Assembly (NCBI RefSeq): GCF_039839375.1
Contig: NZ_JBDOQU010000009.1
Coordinates: forward strand, 62,001 to 126,000
DNA: 64,000 nt
Origin: JBDOQU01 sp039839375
Lineage (GTDB): Bacteria > Pseudomonadota > Alphaproteobacteria > DSM-16000 > Inquilinaceae
Direction: 5' to 3'
This document shows positions 27,846 to 36,410 of this stretch, piece after piece (positions within the stretch are counted from its first letter, which is position 1; every line of letters starts with the position of its first letter). The notes below the pieces were generated by a model. That model made no database searches. It had not been told where the DNA came from and saw only the letters and a list, made by a program, of their open reading frames with translations. Made by a program: the position numbers and the translations under genes.

Positions 27846-29395
27846 TGTCCTTGACCCTGAGTCAGTTCGCCCTGCGTCAGTTCGGAAGTGCCGGTGGCGT
27901 GCGCCATGACCGCCTCCTGGGTGATCTCCGCGCCCGTCTCGCCGCCCAGCTCACCGACGATCGCGCCTTCGCGCAGCACCAGGACGCGGTCGCTCATGCC
28001 GATGATCTCCGGCAACTCGCTCGATATGAAAATGACGGCCACGCCCTTGGCCGTCAGCTCGTTGACGATCCGGTAGATCTCCGCCTTCGCGCCGACATCG
28101 ACGCCGCGCGTCGGCTCGTCCAGGATCAGCACCTTTGGGTGGATCGCCAGCCAGCGGGCAACCAGAAGCTTCTGCTGGTTGCCGCCGGACAGGCCGCCCG
28201 ACCGCACGTCGCCATGATTGACGCGGATGCTCAGATCGCCGATCGCCGATTGCGTCAGGCTTTCCGCCTTGCCGCGGTTGTAGATTCCGCCCGGATGGGC
28301 GTCCCGGCCCAGCACGCTGATCGCGATATTCTCGCGAACCACCATGTCGAGGAACAGGCCCTGCTCCTTGCGGTTCTCCGGCAGGTAGCCGATCCCGGCC
28401 TTGATCGCGTCGCTCGGCTCCCGCACCGAAAGCGTCTCGCCCTCCAGCTGGACCGTGCCGGCGGTCGGCCGGTCCGCGCCGAAGATCAGGCGCGCCAGCT
28501 CCGTCCGCCCGGCCCCGACGAGGCCGCTCAATCCCAGCACCTCGCCCGCCTTCACATGGAAGGTCGCCGGCTTCACCTTGTCGCCGTCGGTCAACCCCTC
28601 GACCTCCAGCACGGTGTGGCCGATCTCGGTATGGCCCTCCTTGCGGAAGAAATCCTTCAGCGTCCGGCCGACCATCATCTGCACCAGCTTCGGCGCGGAT
28701 AGCTCGTCCCGGTCCAGGCTGCCGATATACTGGCCGTCGCGCAGCACGCTCACCCGGTCGGCCAGCTCGTAGACCTCCGCCATGCGGTGGCTGATATAGA
28801 TGATGGCGATGCCGGTTTCCCGCAGCCGGCGTATCAGGTCGAACAGCCGGTCGGTTTCCCGCGCCGACAGGGCCGTCGTCGGCTCGTCCATCACCAGCAC
28901 GCGGCTCTGCCGGTGCAGCGCGCGGGCGATCTCCACCTGCTGCTGTTCGGCGATGGAGAGGGAACCGACGATCGTTCCGGCGGAGAAGGGGGCACCCAGG
29001 CTGTCCAGAACCTCCTGCGCCTCGGCCCGCATCTCGGCCCGCCGGACGAATCCGAAACCGTTCCGCCGTTCGTCGCCCAGGAAGATGTTCTCCGCCACCG
29101 TCAGGTTGGGCGCCAGGCTCAGCTCCTGATAGATCAAGGCGATGCCGGCCTCGCGCGCGGCCTGCGGGCCGGTGATGGAGACGCTCTTCCCCTCGATCGC
29201 GATCCGTCCCTCGTCGGCGGCGTAGGCCCCGGCCAGGATCTTCATCAACGTGGATTTGCCGGCGCCGTTCTCGCCCATCAGCGCGTGGATTTCCCCCGGC
29301 CACGCGGTCAGGCTGACATCCTTCAACGCCTGGACGCCCGGAAACCCCTTCGATATGCCGCGCATCTCAAGCGCGGGCGCTGGCCCAGCGGTCAA
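27842..29395 (-). CDS. Ribose-type ABC transporter ATP-binding protein (two ATPase domains)
   Basis: A 517-residue duplicated ATPase of the RbsA/MglA type. N-terminal domain: Walker A GENGAGKST, LSIAEQQQVEIARAL signature, Walker B VLVMDEPT. C-terminal domain: GLVGAGRTEL in place of a canonical Walker A, signature LSGGNQQKLLVARWL, Walker B VLILDEPTRGVDVG, as normal for the family. TTG start at 29395, chosen because GGGGAGGAG lies 4 nt upstream. First gene of the operon, divergent from the PHA depolymerase. Confidence 0.93.
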   Translation of the reverse strand: MTAGPAPALEMRGISKGFPGVQALKDVSLTAWPGEIHALMGENGAGKSTLMKILAGAYAADEGRIAIEGKSVSITGPQAAREAGIALIYQELSLAPNLTVAENIFLGDERRNGFGFVRRAEMRAEAQEVLDSLGAPFSAGTIVGSLSIAEQQQVEIARALHRQSRVLVMDEPTTALSARETDRLFDLIRRLRETGIAIIYISHRMAEVYELADRVSVLRDGQYIGSLDRDELSAPKLVQMMVGRTLKDFFRKEGHTEIGHTVLEVEGLTDGDKVKPATFHVKAGEVLGLSGLVGAGRTELARLIFGADRPTAGTVQLEGETLSVREPSDAIKAGIGYLPENRKEQGLFLDMVVRENIAISVLGRDAHPGGIYNRGKAESLTQSAIGDLSIRVNHGDVRSGGLSGGNQQKLLVARWLAIHPKVLILDEPTRGVDVGAKAEIYRIVNELTAKGVAVIFISSELPEIIGMSDRVLVLREGAIVGELGGETGAEITQEAVMAHATGTSELTQGELTQGQGQ

Positions 29396-29738
29396 CGGCT
29401 CCTCCCCTTGCTGTCCGGCGGCGATCGCATTTCAGAAGGCGACTCTTGTCCCACCGACGCGGGCACATCAGGACATCAGCCGTGTTAACCGCGAATTTCA
29501 CCGAAGGCCGCACCGGTGAAACAAATGAAACGAAATCGGAACGACGGGCGCACCGGGGGGCCAAATGGAATTACCACTTGATCGTCCGGCAATATCTTGA
29601 GCAGAGTGAGAGGGGAGACCCCATAGGCGGTAGTCGACCGCCTGCCTTTTCCGTCAGACGAAGCGGACTTATTAACCATTTTCGTGAATGCTTCCGGGAC
29701 TTCACGGAAGTCCAGGCCGCTTCGTCAAGGATCCTTGG
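29396..29738. other. 343-bp divergent intergenic region
   Basis: Between the divergent ABC-transporter and PHA depolymerase genes. Locally AT-richer (about 29500-29600 and 29670-29700). I see no convincing gene; weak promoter-like TTGATC and CAATAT elements lie near 29578-29600, and an imperfect dyad TTCGTGAATGCTTCCGGGACTTCACGGAA near 29682-29710. Probably holds both promoters. Confidence 0.5.
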
Positions 29739-30968
29739 ATGCTATATCATTTCTATGAGCTTCAGCATGCGGCGGTCGCGCCCGCCAGGATCTTCGCCGA
29801 CCATGGGCAGCACCTGTTGCGCAGCCCCTTCAACCCCTTCTCCTACACGCTTCCCGGTCGGGCGCTGGCCGCCGGGCTCGACCTCTTCGAACAGACGACG
29901 CGCCGCTACGACAAGCCCGGCTTCGGCCTCGACGCCACGGTGATGGAGGGCAGGGAGGTTGCGGTGGAGGAGGAGATCGTCCTCCGCAAGACCTTCGGCC
30001 AGTTGAAGCATTTCAGGCGCGCGACGCGGCGGCCGCGCGACCCGCGCCTGCTGATCGTCGCGCCGATGTCCGGCCATTACGCCACCCTGCTGCGCGGCAC
30101 TGTGGAGGCGATGCTTCCCGACCACGACGTCTATATCACCGACTGGCGCGACGCGCGCGAGGTGCCGCTCCATCACGGATCGTTCGACCTCGACGACTAT
30201 GTCGACTACGTCATCGACTTCCTGCGCTTCCTCGGCCCCGACACCCATGTGATGGCGGTGTGCCAGCCGGCGGTGCCCGTCATGGGCGCCGTCTCCCTGA
30301 TGGCGGCGGACAAGGACCCGGCGACCCCGGCTTCCATGGTGCTGATGGGCGGCCCGATCGACACGCGGCGCAGCCCCACCGCCGTCAACCGGCTGGCGGA
30401 GGAGAATTCGCTGGGCTGGTTCGAAGTCAACGTCGTCTCCCGCGTGCCGCCGCCCCATATGGGGGCGTTCCGCCGGGTCTATCCGGGCTTCATGCAGCTT
30501 GCCGGCTTCATGCAGATGAATCTGGGCCGCCATATCGACGCCCATTGGCAGATGTTCAATCATCTGGTCCAGGGCGACGAGGAAAGCGCCGCCTCGAAGC
30601 GCGCCTTCTATGAGGAATACCGCTCGGTCATGGATTTGACGGCGGAATTCTACCTCCAGACGATAAAGGTCGTGTTCCAGGACCACGCCCTGCCGAAGGG
30701 CGAATGGGTGTCGCGCGGCCGGAAAGTCGATCCCTCCAGCATCGCGAACACCGCCGTGATGACCGTGGAGGGGGAGAATGACGACATCTCCGGCCTTGGC
30801 CAGACCCGCGCCGCACATGATCTGCTGACCGGCCTGCCCGACGCCATGAAACGCCATTACGAACAGAAGGCGGTCGGCCATTACGGCATCTTCAACGGCC
30901 GCAAATGGCGGAACCAGATCAGCCCGCGCGTGAAGGCGTTCATCCGCGAACATCACAAGGCCGGCTGA
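29739..30968 (+). CDS. phaZ: Intracellular polyhydroxyalkanoate depolymerase
   Basis: A 409-residue protein of the intracellular PhaZ family. The nucleophile elbow is VMAVCQPAVP with Cys175 instead of the usual lipase Ser, as in Cupriavidus PhaZ1. YHFYELQHAAVAPARIFADHG at the start and the ITDWRDAREVPLHHG block (about 133-147) are family signatures; Asp in GENDDISG and His in HYGIFNGRKW complete the triad. ATG at 29739 with AAGGA upstream is preferred to an ATG 17 codons earlier, which lacks homology. Degrades stored PHA granules to hydroxyacids. A terminator follows. Confidence 0.93.
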   Translation: MLYHFYELQHAAVAPARIFADHGQHLLRSPFNPFSYTLPGRALAAGLDLFEQTTRRYDKPGFGLDATVMEGREVAVEEEIVLRKTFGQLKHFRRATRRPRDPRLLIVAPMSGHYATLLRGTVEAMLPDHDVYITDWRDAREVPLHHGSFDLDDYVDYVIDFLRFLGPDTHVMAVCQPAVPVMGAVSLMAADKDPATPASMVLMGGPIDTRRSPTAVNRLAEENSLGWFEVNVVSRVPPPHMGAFRRVYPGFMQLAGFMQMNLGRHIDAHWQMFNHLVQGDEESAASKRAFYEEYRSVMDLTAEFYLQTIKVVFQDHALPKGEWVSRGRKVDPSSIANTAVMTVEGENDDISGLGQTRAAHDLLTGLPDAMKRHYEQKAVGHYGIFNGRKWRNQISPRVKAFIREHHKAG

Positions 30969-30985
30969 GCGCACTTCAATACGAA

Positions 30986-31015
30986 AACGGCCCCGGAAAA
31001 TCCGGGGCCGTTCGC
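30986..31015 (+). terminator. Rho-independent terminator after phaZ
   Basis: Perfect 12-bp stem AACGGCCCCGGA (30986-30997), loop AAA, TCCGGGGCCGTT (31001-31012), then TTC. The stem is symmetrical and can also serve the convergent sigma-factor gene. Confidence 0.85.
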
Positions 31016-31034
31016 GTTCAGAAGCTCGGGAAGA

Positions 31035-31565
31035 TCAGGCGGCCATCGCCTGAAGCGCCTCGCGGGACCGCGTTGCATAGCGCGGGGTATCGGACAGAAG
31101 CTCCAGAAGCTCCCGCCGGGCGCGGGACAGGCGGCTCTTCACCGTGCCCACCGGGCAGCCGCAGATCGCGGCCGCTTCCTCATAGCTGACGCCCGCCGCG
31201 CCGATCAGCAGCAGCGCCTCGCGATGCTCCAGCGTCAGCTTCATCATCGCCCGCTGGACGTCCATAAGCTGCATGTGGGAACTCTGGCTGGCCGGGACCG
31301 ACATCAGCGATTCGGGGCAATCGTCGATGCAGGTGGAACTGATCCGCGCCCGGCGCATCGTGCTGATATGCTGGTTGCGCAGGATCGTGAACAGCCACGC
31401 CTTCAGGTTGGTGTCCGGCTTGTACTGGTGCTGGGCGCGAAGGGCTCGCGCGACGGTGTCCTGGACAAGATCGTCGGCGGTATCGGCCGAACCGGTGAGC
31501 GACCGTGCGAACGCCCGCAGGTGGGGGATCATCGCGACGAGATCATCCTGAAACTTGGTCGCCAT
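31035..31565 (-). CDS. ECF sigma factor, EcfG-like (general stress response)
   Basis: A 176-residue sigma factor: region 2 (about 10-78; HLRAFARSLTGSADTADDLVQDTVARAL, AWLFTILRN) and region 4 (about 105-160; LEHREALLLIGAAGVSYEEAAAICGCPVGTVKSRLSRAR). The HLRAFARSL and GAAGVSYEEAA blocks are those of the alphaproteobacterial EcfG group, which drives the general stress response under PhyR/NepR. No nepR or phyR gene is adjacent, so it is probably an orphan or secondary copy. AAGGAGG precedes the ATG. A terminator-like stem is shared with phaZ. Confidence 0.9.
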   Translation of the reverse strand: MATKFQDDLVAMIPHLRAFARSLTGSADTADDLVQDTVARALRAQHQYKPDTNLKAWLFTILRNQHISTMRRARISSTCIDDCPESLMSVPASQSSHMQLMDVQRAMMKLTLEHREALLLIGAAGVSYEEAAAICGCPVGTVKSRLSRARRELLELLSDTPRYATRSREALQAMAA

Positions 31566-32180
31566 CTGGTGCCTCCTTATTTGGCTGTGGCTTTAGGCCA
31601 TGCATCCAACGGGCGGTTATTGAAGTTGCCTGAAAGTCCTCGACGATTCCGCCCAAGTCCGTCGAAAACGAACGGCCGGTCGAAGGGTTCGATCACTGGC
31701 CGTCCCGAAGAAAGCTGAGCGTAGTTCAGACTTTAATTGTGGTCGGACTTGGGCCGATTTGGGCGAATCTGGCCAAATCCGCCCCAAAGGTGGCCGGGAT
31801 GGGAGCGAGCTTACCGTAGACGCTTGTTTTCAATGGATAATTAATTGTCTCTAATGCTCTGGATTTTCTTTTTCGAAGATCGAAATTTTCCTTTTCGAGA
31901 GGCGGGCGTTGGGCGTATGAGAGGGCCATTCGCAGCGCACGTGCCCCTGGCCGCCATGGTCATGCAACGACGTAACGCGTAACCCCTTTGACCCGTCCCT
32001 TCCGGGATGGCCTTCGGAGGCTACGATGTTTCATGTTGTTGTCGGCGGGGCCGTCCCTGCCAGCTTGCGCCCGAACGGCGGCGCTCCTCTCCGGGCCATG
32101 CTGGTCTTCCCATAGGCCGGCCGTCGGCCGTTCTTTCCGAACCTTCCCGAACACCGCCTTTCGTCCCGGAGTCCCTGGCG
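31566..32180. promoter_or_regulatory. 615-bp gene-free region with structured leader before the decarboxylase gene
   Basis: No convincing coding sequence. The middle (31800-31920) is clearly AT-richer, with oligo-T tracts and promoter-like TTGTTTTC...GATAATTAATTG near 31825-31850. The last 200 bp before the decarboxylase ATG can form several hairpins: CCGTCCC-TTCC-GGGATGG (about 31993-32010), CCTTCGGAGG (about 32011-32020) and GGCGGG-GCCGT-CCCTGCC (about 32045-32062). Alphaproteobacterial ornithine decarboxylase genes are known to carry the speF leader motif; whether this is one cannot be decided by eye. Confidence 0.35.
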
Positions 32181-33308
32181 ATGAACATCAAGATCGCGCG
32201 CTTCTTCCAGGAGCGCCGCCCGGCCACGCCCTGCCTCGTCGTCGATCTGGACGTCGTGTCCGAGAACTATCGAACCCTCGCCGGCGCATTGCCCGATTCG
32301 CTGATCTACTACGCCGTGAAGGCCAACCCCGCGCCGGAGGTGCTGTCGCTGCTGGCCGGCCTCGGCTCTTCCTTCGACACGGCCAGCCTGCCGGAAATCC
32401 GGCAGGTCCTGGCGGCCGGCGCGACCGCCGATCGCATCTCCTTCGGCAATACGATCAAGAAGCAGTCGGACATCGCAGCGGCCTACGCGCTGGGCGTGCG
32501 CCTCTTCGCGTTCGACAGCATCGCTGAGCTTGAGAAGATCGCCGCGGCCGCGCCGGGATCGAAGGTCTTCTGTCGCATCCTGACCAGCGGGGAAGGGGCC
32601 GACTGGCCGCTGTCGCGCAAGTTCGGCTGCGATCCGGAGATGGCCCGCGACCTGCTGTTGAAGGCCGCATCGCTCGGCGTCGAACCCTATGGCGTCTCCT
32701 TCCATGTCGGCTCCCAGCAGCGCGACCTGACGCAATGGGATGCCGCGCTGGCGACCGTCGCCGGCCTCTTCCGCGAGTTGGAGGAGAAGGGGGTCACGCT
32801 CCGGATGGTCAATCTGGGCGGCGGGTTCCCGACCCGCTACCGTCGTGACGTTCCGCCCACGGAAGCCTATGGCGAGGCCATCCGCGACGCGCTGCGCGCC
32901 CATTTCGGCAATCGCTTGCCCGCGACGATCGTGGAGCCGGGGCGCGGCATGGTCGGCAATGCCGGCGTGATCGAGAGCGAGGTCGTGCTGATCTCCCGCA
33001 AATCGGCCAACGACAACCGCCGCTGGGTCTATCTGGACATCGGCAAGTTCGGCGGGCTGGCGGAGACGATGGACGAGGCGATCCAGTACCCGATCGAAAC
33101 CGACGCCGCCGGCCCGGAGGAAGCGGTCATCCTGGCCGGCCCGACCTGCGACAGCGCCGACGTGCTCTATGAGAAGGCGGACTACCACCTGCCGGTCGAC
33201 CTCAGGATCGGCGACCGCATCCGCGTGCTCGCCGCTGGCGCCTACACCACAACCTACGCCTCCGTCGCCTTCAACGGCTTCGAACCGCTCGCCGCCTATT
33301 ACATCTGA
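32181..33308 (+). CDS. PLP-dependent ornithine/lysine-type decarboxylase (fold type III)
   Basis: A 375-residue alanine-racemase-fold decarboxylase of the eukaryotic-ODC-like group. PLP Lys47 sits in YYAVKANP; FHVGSQQ, LGGGFPT, EPGRGMVG and the second-subunit Cys in GPTCDSADV are all present. It should remove the carboxyl group of ornithine (putrescine) and possibly lysine (cadaverine). ATG at 32181, where homology begins; the frame is open upstream without homology. A long leader precedes it. An alpha/beta hydrolase gene follows after 70 bp. Confidence 0.93.
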   Translation: MNIKIARFFQERRPATPCLVVDLDVVSENYRTLAGALPDSLIYYAVKANPAPEVLSLLAGLGSSFDTASLPEIRQVLAAGATADRISFGNTIKKQSDIAAAYALGVRLFAFDSIAELEKIAAAAPGSKVFCRILTSGEGADWPLSRKFGCDPEMARDLLLKAASLGVEPYGVSFHVGSQQRDLTQWDAALATVAGLFRELEEKGVTLRMVNLGGGFPTRYRRDVPPTEAYGEAIRDALRAHFGNRLPATIVEPGRGMVGNAGVIESEVVLISRKSANDNRRWVYLDIGKFGGLAETMDEAIQYPIETDAAGPEEAVILAGPTCDSADVLYEKADYHLPVDLRIGDRIRVLAAGAYTTTYASVAFNGFEPLAAYYI

Positions 33309-33378
33309 CGCTTGCCCCACTGGTCCCGCTCGTGTCTCTTGCCCGGCCAAGAAGAGCAGCGGGCGGGGGGCGGCGGAA

Positions 33379-34206
33379 ATGATCGAGACCTATACGGTCG
33401 AAGGCGGGGGCGGCGTTCCGCTTTCGGTCATGGCGGCGGGGCCGCGCGACGGGCCGGCGATCCTTTTCATCCACGGCTTCTCACAAAGCTGCCTTTGCTG
33501 GATGCGGCAGTTCGAGGGCGCGCTGGCGGAGCGGTACCGTCTCGTCGCCTTCGACCTGCGCGGCCATGGCGTCTCCGGCCGACCGGAACGGACCGCCTCC
33601 TACACCGCCGGGCGGCTGTGGGCGGAGGATGTGGCCGCGGTGATCGCCGGATCCGGGATCGACCGGCCGGCGCTGGTCGGCTGGTCCTATGCCGGCTTCG
33701 TGATCGGGGATTATCTCCGCCGCTTCGGGCAGGAGGGGATCGCCGGAATCAACCTTGTCGCCGCCACCACGCTGATCGGCACGGATGAGGTGCCGGCGTT
33801 GCTGGGGCAGGGCCTGCTGGCCAATAGTCCGACCATGTGCCGGGACGAGTTGGCCGCCAACATCGCCGCGACCCGCCGGTTCGTTCGCGCCTGCTCGGCG
33901 CGACCCCTGCCGCCGGACTGGCATGAGACGATGCTCGCCTTCAACATGACGGTCCCGCCCTTCGTCCGCCGCGCGCTCTTCAGCCGGGCGGAGGATTTTG
34001 ACGATGTCCTCTCATCCATCCGCCTGCCGGTCCTGCTGACCCACGGGACGGCGGACGATATCGTGCTGCCTGCCATGACCGACCGCATCGCCCGCGCCAT
34101 GCCGGCGGCGCGTCTGTCGCTCTATGACGGCATCGGGCACATGCCCTTCGTGGAGGACCAGCCGCGCTTCAACCGGGAACTGGCGGCCTTTGTCGACGCC
34201 ACGTGA
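33379..34206 (+). CDS. Alpha/beta hydrolase
   Basis: A 275-residue alpha/beta hydrolase: oxyanion block IHGFSQS (31-37), FDLRGHGVSGRP, nucleophile elbow GWSYAG with Ser103, acid in THGTADDIV and His in GIGHMPFVED. Complete catalytic triad. The lid region (about 130-200) has no specific signature, so the substrate is unknown; haloperoxidase-like or esterase activity is typical of such sequences. ATG at 33379 close behind the decarboxylase. Its stop lies 53 bp before the hydratase start. Confidence 0.88.
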   Translation: MIETYTVEGGGGVPLSVMAAGPRDGPAILFIHGFSQSCLCWMRQFEGALAERYRLVAFDLRGHGVSGRPERTASYTAGRLWAEDVAAVIAGSGIDRPALVGWSYAGFVIGDYLRRFGQEGIAGINLVAATTLIGTDEVPALLGQGLLANSPTMCRDELAANIAATRRFVRACSARPLPPDWHETMLAFNMTVPPFVRRALFSRAEDFDDVLSSIRLPVLLTHGTADDIVLPAMTDRIARAMPAARLSLYDGIGHMPFVEDQPRFNRELAAFVDAT

Positions 34207-34259
34207 CGAGGCCACGTGACGGTGGCGGAACCGCCTGTCCCCCGCTAGAACCGATCCTC

Positions 34260-35045
34260 ATGACCGCAATGCCGCTCCGCCTGGACCGTCACGGCCCCAT
34301 AGCCCATCTGGTGCTCGACCGGCCGGACAAGCTGAACGCCATCACGCTCGCCATGTGGCGGGTGCTGCCCGGCCTGATGGCGGAGATCGAGGGCGACCCC
34401 GACATCCTTGCGGTTCTGGTGCGGGGGGAGGGCGACCGCGCTTTCTCCGCCGGTGCCGATATCGCGGAGTTCGAGACCGTCTACGCCTCGCCCGACTCCG
34501 CCCGGACCTACAACGACGCCGTTCGGAAAGGTTTCGCCGCAGTGGAGCGAGCGACCAAGCCGACCATCGCCCTCATCCGCGGCCTCTGTGTCGGTGGCGG
34601 CTGCGGCCTCGCGCTCGCCTGCGATTTGCGCTTCGCTTCGGATGATGCGCGGTTCGGCATCACGCCCTCCCGCCTCGGCCTTGTCTACAGCCTGGCCGAT
34701 ACGCGGCGGCTGGTCGAAACGGTGGGGCCGGCGCGGGCGCGGGACATGCTGTTCTCCGGCCGGCTGATCGATGCCGGCGAAGCCCACACTATCGGCTTGG
34801 TCGACAGGGTGGAGCCGGCCGCCCTGATCGAAGCGGCATTGGACGACTACCTGGCCGGGCTGGCCCGGCGATCCCAGTATTCCCTGCGCGCGGCCAAGCG
34901 TATGATCCAGGCGGTGCTCGACGGGGCAGGGGACGACGATCCGGATCTTGCGGCGCTCTACGATGGCGCGTTCGGCGGCGAGGATCTGCGCGAAGGATGG
35001 CGGGCGTTCGCCGAGAAACGGCCGCCTCGGTTCACCTGGCGCTAA
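34260..35045 (+). CDS. Enoyl-CoA hydratase/isomerase family protein
   Basis: A 261-residue crotonase-fold protein: VLDRPDKLNAIT, the oxyanion-hole block GEGDRAFSAGADIAEF, and IRGLCVGGGCGLALACDLRFAS. The position usually taken by catalytic Glu in hydratases reads DDARFGITPSRLGLVYSLADTRRL, so the exact reaction is uncertain. ATG at 34260 preferred; a GTG at 34203 overlaps the hydrolase stop (GTGA) and would add 19 residues without homology. Likely co-transcribed with the hydrolase and peroxiredoxin. Confidence 0.88.
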   Translation: MTAMPLRLDRHGPIAHLVLDRPDKLNAITLAMWRVLPGLMAEIEGDPDILAVLVRGEGDRAFSAGADIAEFETVYASPDSARTYNDAVRKGFAAVERATKPTIALIRGLCVGGGCGLALACDLRFASDDARFGITPSRLGLVYSLADTRRLVETVGPARARDMLFSGRLIDAGEAHTIGLVDRVEPAALIEAALDDYLAGLARRSQYSLRAAKRMIQAVLDGAGDDDPDLAALYDGAFGGEDLREGWRAFAEKRPPRFTWR

Positions 35046-35077
35046 GACGAAGAAGAGAAAAAGGGGGAGAGGCGGCA

Positions 35078-35560
35078 ATGCCGATCAAGGTGGGAGACAG
35101 GTTCCCTGAGGTGATGTTGAAGCAGGTGGGGCCGGACGGGCTCGTCGATCTGGATACCGGAGAACTGACGACCGGCCAGACGATCGTCCTCTTCGCCGTT
35201 CCGGGCGCCTTTACGCCCACCTGCTCCGTCCGCCACCTGCCCGGCTTCATCGACCATGCCGACGATTTCAAGGCGAAGGGGGTCGATGTCATCGCCTGCC
35301 TTTCCGTCAACGATCCGTGGGTGATGGACGCCTGGGCGAAGGATACCGGCGCGGAAGGGACGATCCTCATGCTGCCGGACGGCAATGGCGAACTGGCCGC
35401 CGCGCTCGACCTGCCGCTGGACGCCAGCGCAAACGGGCTCGGCATCCGCATCAAGCGGTTCGCCATGGTGATCGATGACGGGATCGTCACCGACCTACAG
35501 ATCGAAGCGCCTGGCAAGTTGGAAGTCTCCAGCGCAGAGGCGCTGCTGGCGCGGCTCTAA
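35078..35560 (+). CDS. Peroxiredoxin, Prx5 type
   Basis: A 160-residue thioredoxin-fold peroxidase with the peroxidatic Cys49 in PGAFTPTCSVRHLPGF, the signature of the Prx5/redoxin family. ACLSVNDPWVMDAWAK and GIRIKRFAMVIDDG are also family blocks. No second conserved Cys is evident, suggesting a 1-Cys mechanism using glutathione or glutaredoxin. Cytoplasmic. GGGGGAGAGG ribosome site. Convergent with the small membrane protein gene, 18 bp away. Confidence 0.93.
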   Translation: MPIKVGDRFPEVMLKQVGPDGLVDLDTGELTTGQTIVLFAVPGAFTPTCSVRHLPGFIDHADDFKAKGVDVIACLSVNDPWVMDAWAKDTGAEGTILMLPDGNGELAAALDLPLDASANGLGIRIKRFAMVIDDGIVTDLQIEAPGKLEVSSAEALLARL

Positions 35561-35578
35561 CTATTACGGCAGAACCGC

Positions 35579-35812
35579 TCAGCCGCTGAGCGTGTCTCGA
35601 AGCAGCAGGCCGAGGACCAGAAGGACCATGGCCGTATTGAAGCCGACCATCCAACGAAGCTGCTTGATATCGCCTTCAATTGTCGTCAGTTGCAACTTCA
35701 GCGGCGCCTGATTTGCCGCTTCGGTAATGCTATCGGCGGCCGAACGGGCTTTATCGTCGGCAACGCCGGCGCTCTTGAAAGCGTCGTATATGGCGAAAGC
35801 TGGATTCGTCAT
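35579..35812 (-). CDS. Small single-span membrane protein with coiled coil
   Basis: A 77-residue protein: an N-terminal amphipathic helix region (FAIYDAFKSAGVADDKARSAADSI), a short coiled coil (about 35-52, LKLQLTTIEGDIKQLRW) and one C-terminal membrane span (about 54-72). The layout is that of DUF1640-like coiled-coil proteins common in alphaproteobacteria, but identity is not certain. AGGA lies 7 nt before the ATG; this site is duplicated 27 bp upstream. Function unknown. Confidence 0.7.
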   Translation of the reverse strand: MTNPAFAIYDAFKSAGVADDKARSAADSITEAANQAPLKLQLTTIEGDIKQLRWMVGFNTAMVLLVLGLLLRDTLSG

Positions 35813-35850
35813 GGTCGATCCTGGTATTTATAGAAAGATGGTCGATCCTG
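35811..35850. repeat. 13-bp direct repeat around the small-protein start
   Basis: ATGGTCGATCCTG occurs at 35811-35823 and again at 35838-35850. On the minus strand each copy supplies CAGGATCGACC, the ribosome site of the small membrane protein, so the site appears duplicated. Confidence 0.6.
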
Positions 35851-35919
35851 TGGCAATCGACAAGCATCTTCGACCTGAGGTTGATTTTCTGAAGATTCTA
35901 CCGGCGCGAAAGTAATTCA

Positions 35920-36299
35920 ATAGCCAATCCGGTTGATAGAGAAAACGGATCGCGCCGGCGCATTGACAGCATCGGCAGACGGTCGCAATTCATCGTCCCG
36001 CTTCCGCCACGGCAAGCTCCGCCACGGCGGCGGGCGACCGCTTCCCTTCGGCCCGTTCCAGAAGCAGCGCGTCGCCCTCCCGCGCCAGCACGCGGGCCGC
36101 GCCGTCGCCATCCCACCACGCCATCAACAAGGCCGCCGAACTTCTCTTCTGGCTCCATGGCCAGCTTCAGCATCGCGGGTTCGCCGGCGCGGCGGACGGG
36201 CAGCAGGTGGCTGCTATGGGTGGCGATGGGGTTGCCGTCGGCCGTGAGGCTCCAGCGTCGAAGGTAGTCGCCGATTGCAGCTCGAATACCGTCATTCAT
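35920..36299 (-). pseudogene. Frameshifted, truncated aminoglycoside (streptomycin-type) phosphotransferase remnant
   Basis: The minus strand begins ATG at 36299 with LRRWSLTADGNPIATHSSHL, LPVRRAGEPAMLKLAMEPEE and KFGG, an APH(6)-like N-terminus. Near 36132 the frame breaks: one extra base turns the continuation LLMAWWDGDGAARVLAREGD / ALLLERAEGKRSPAAVAEL into another frame. A second break near 35997 leaves RDDELRPSADAVNAPARS in the third frame. The catalytic C-terminal two thirds are missing. So about 120 codons of a kinase of the streptomycin/hydroxyurea phosphotransferase family survive as a decayed fragment. Family assignment is by pattern recall. Confidence 0.7.
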
Positions 36300-36410
36300 G
36301 CTCCGGCCGGTCCTCTATCATCGCGGGCGAAAAAATCCGGTCGCCGATGTCGGATCGCGCTTCCACCGTCCGTCCTCTGGTCGAACCATCCGAACCTTGG
36401 GAGACATCAG

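Noticed and set aside
31726..31929. 67-codon minus-strand frame in the gene-free region
   Set aside because: No ribosome site, no domain, lies across an AT-rich promoter-like stretch.
35727..35915. 62-codon plus-strand frame ending in DKHLRPEVDFLKILPARK
   Set aside because: Mostly antisense to the small membrane protein; the unique end is too short to call.
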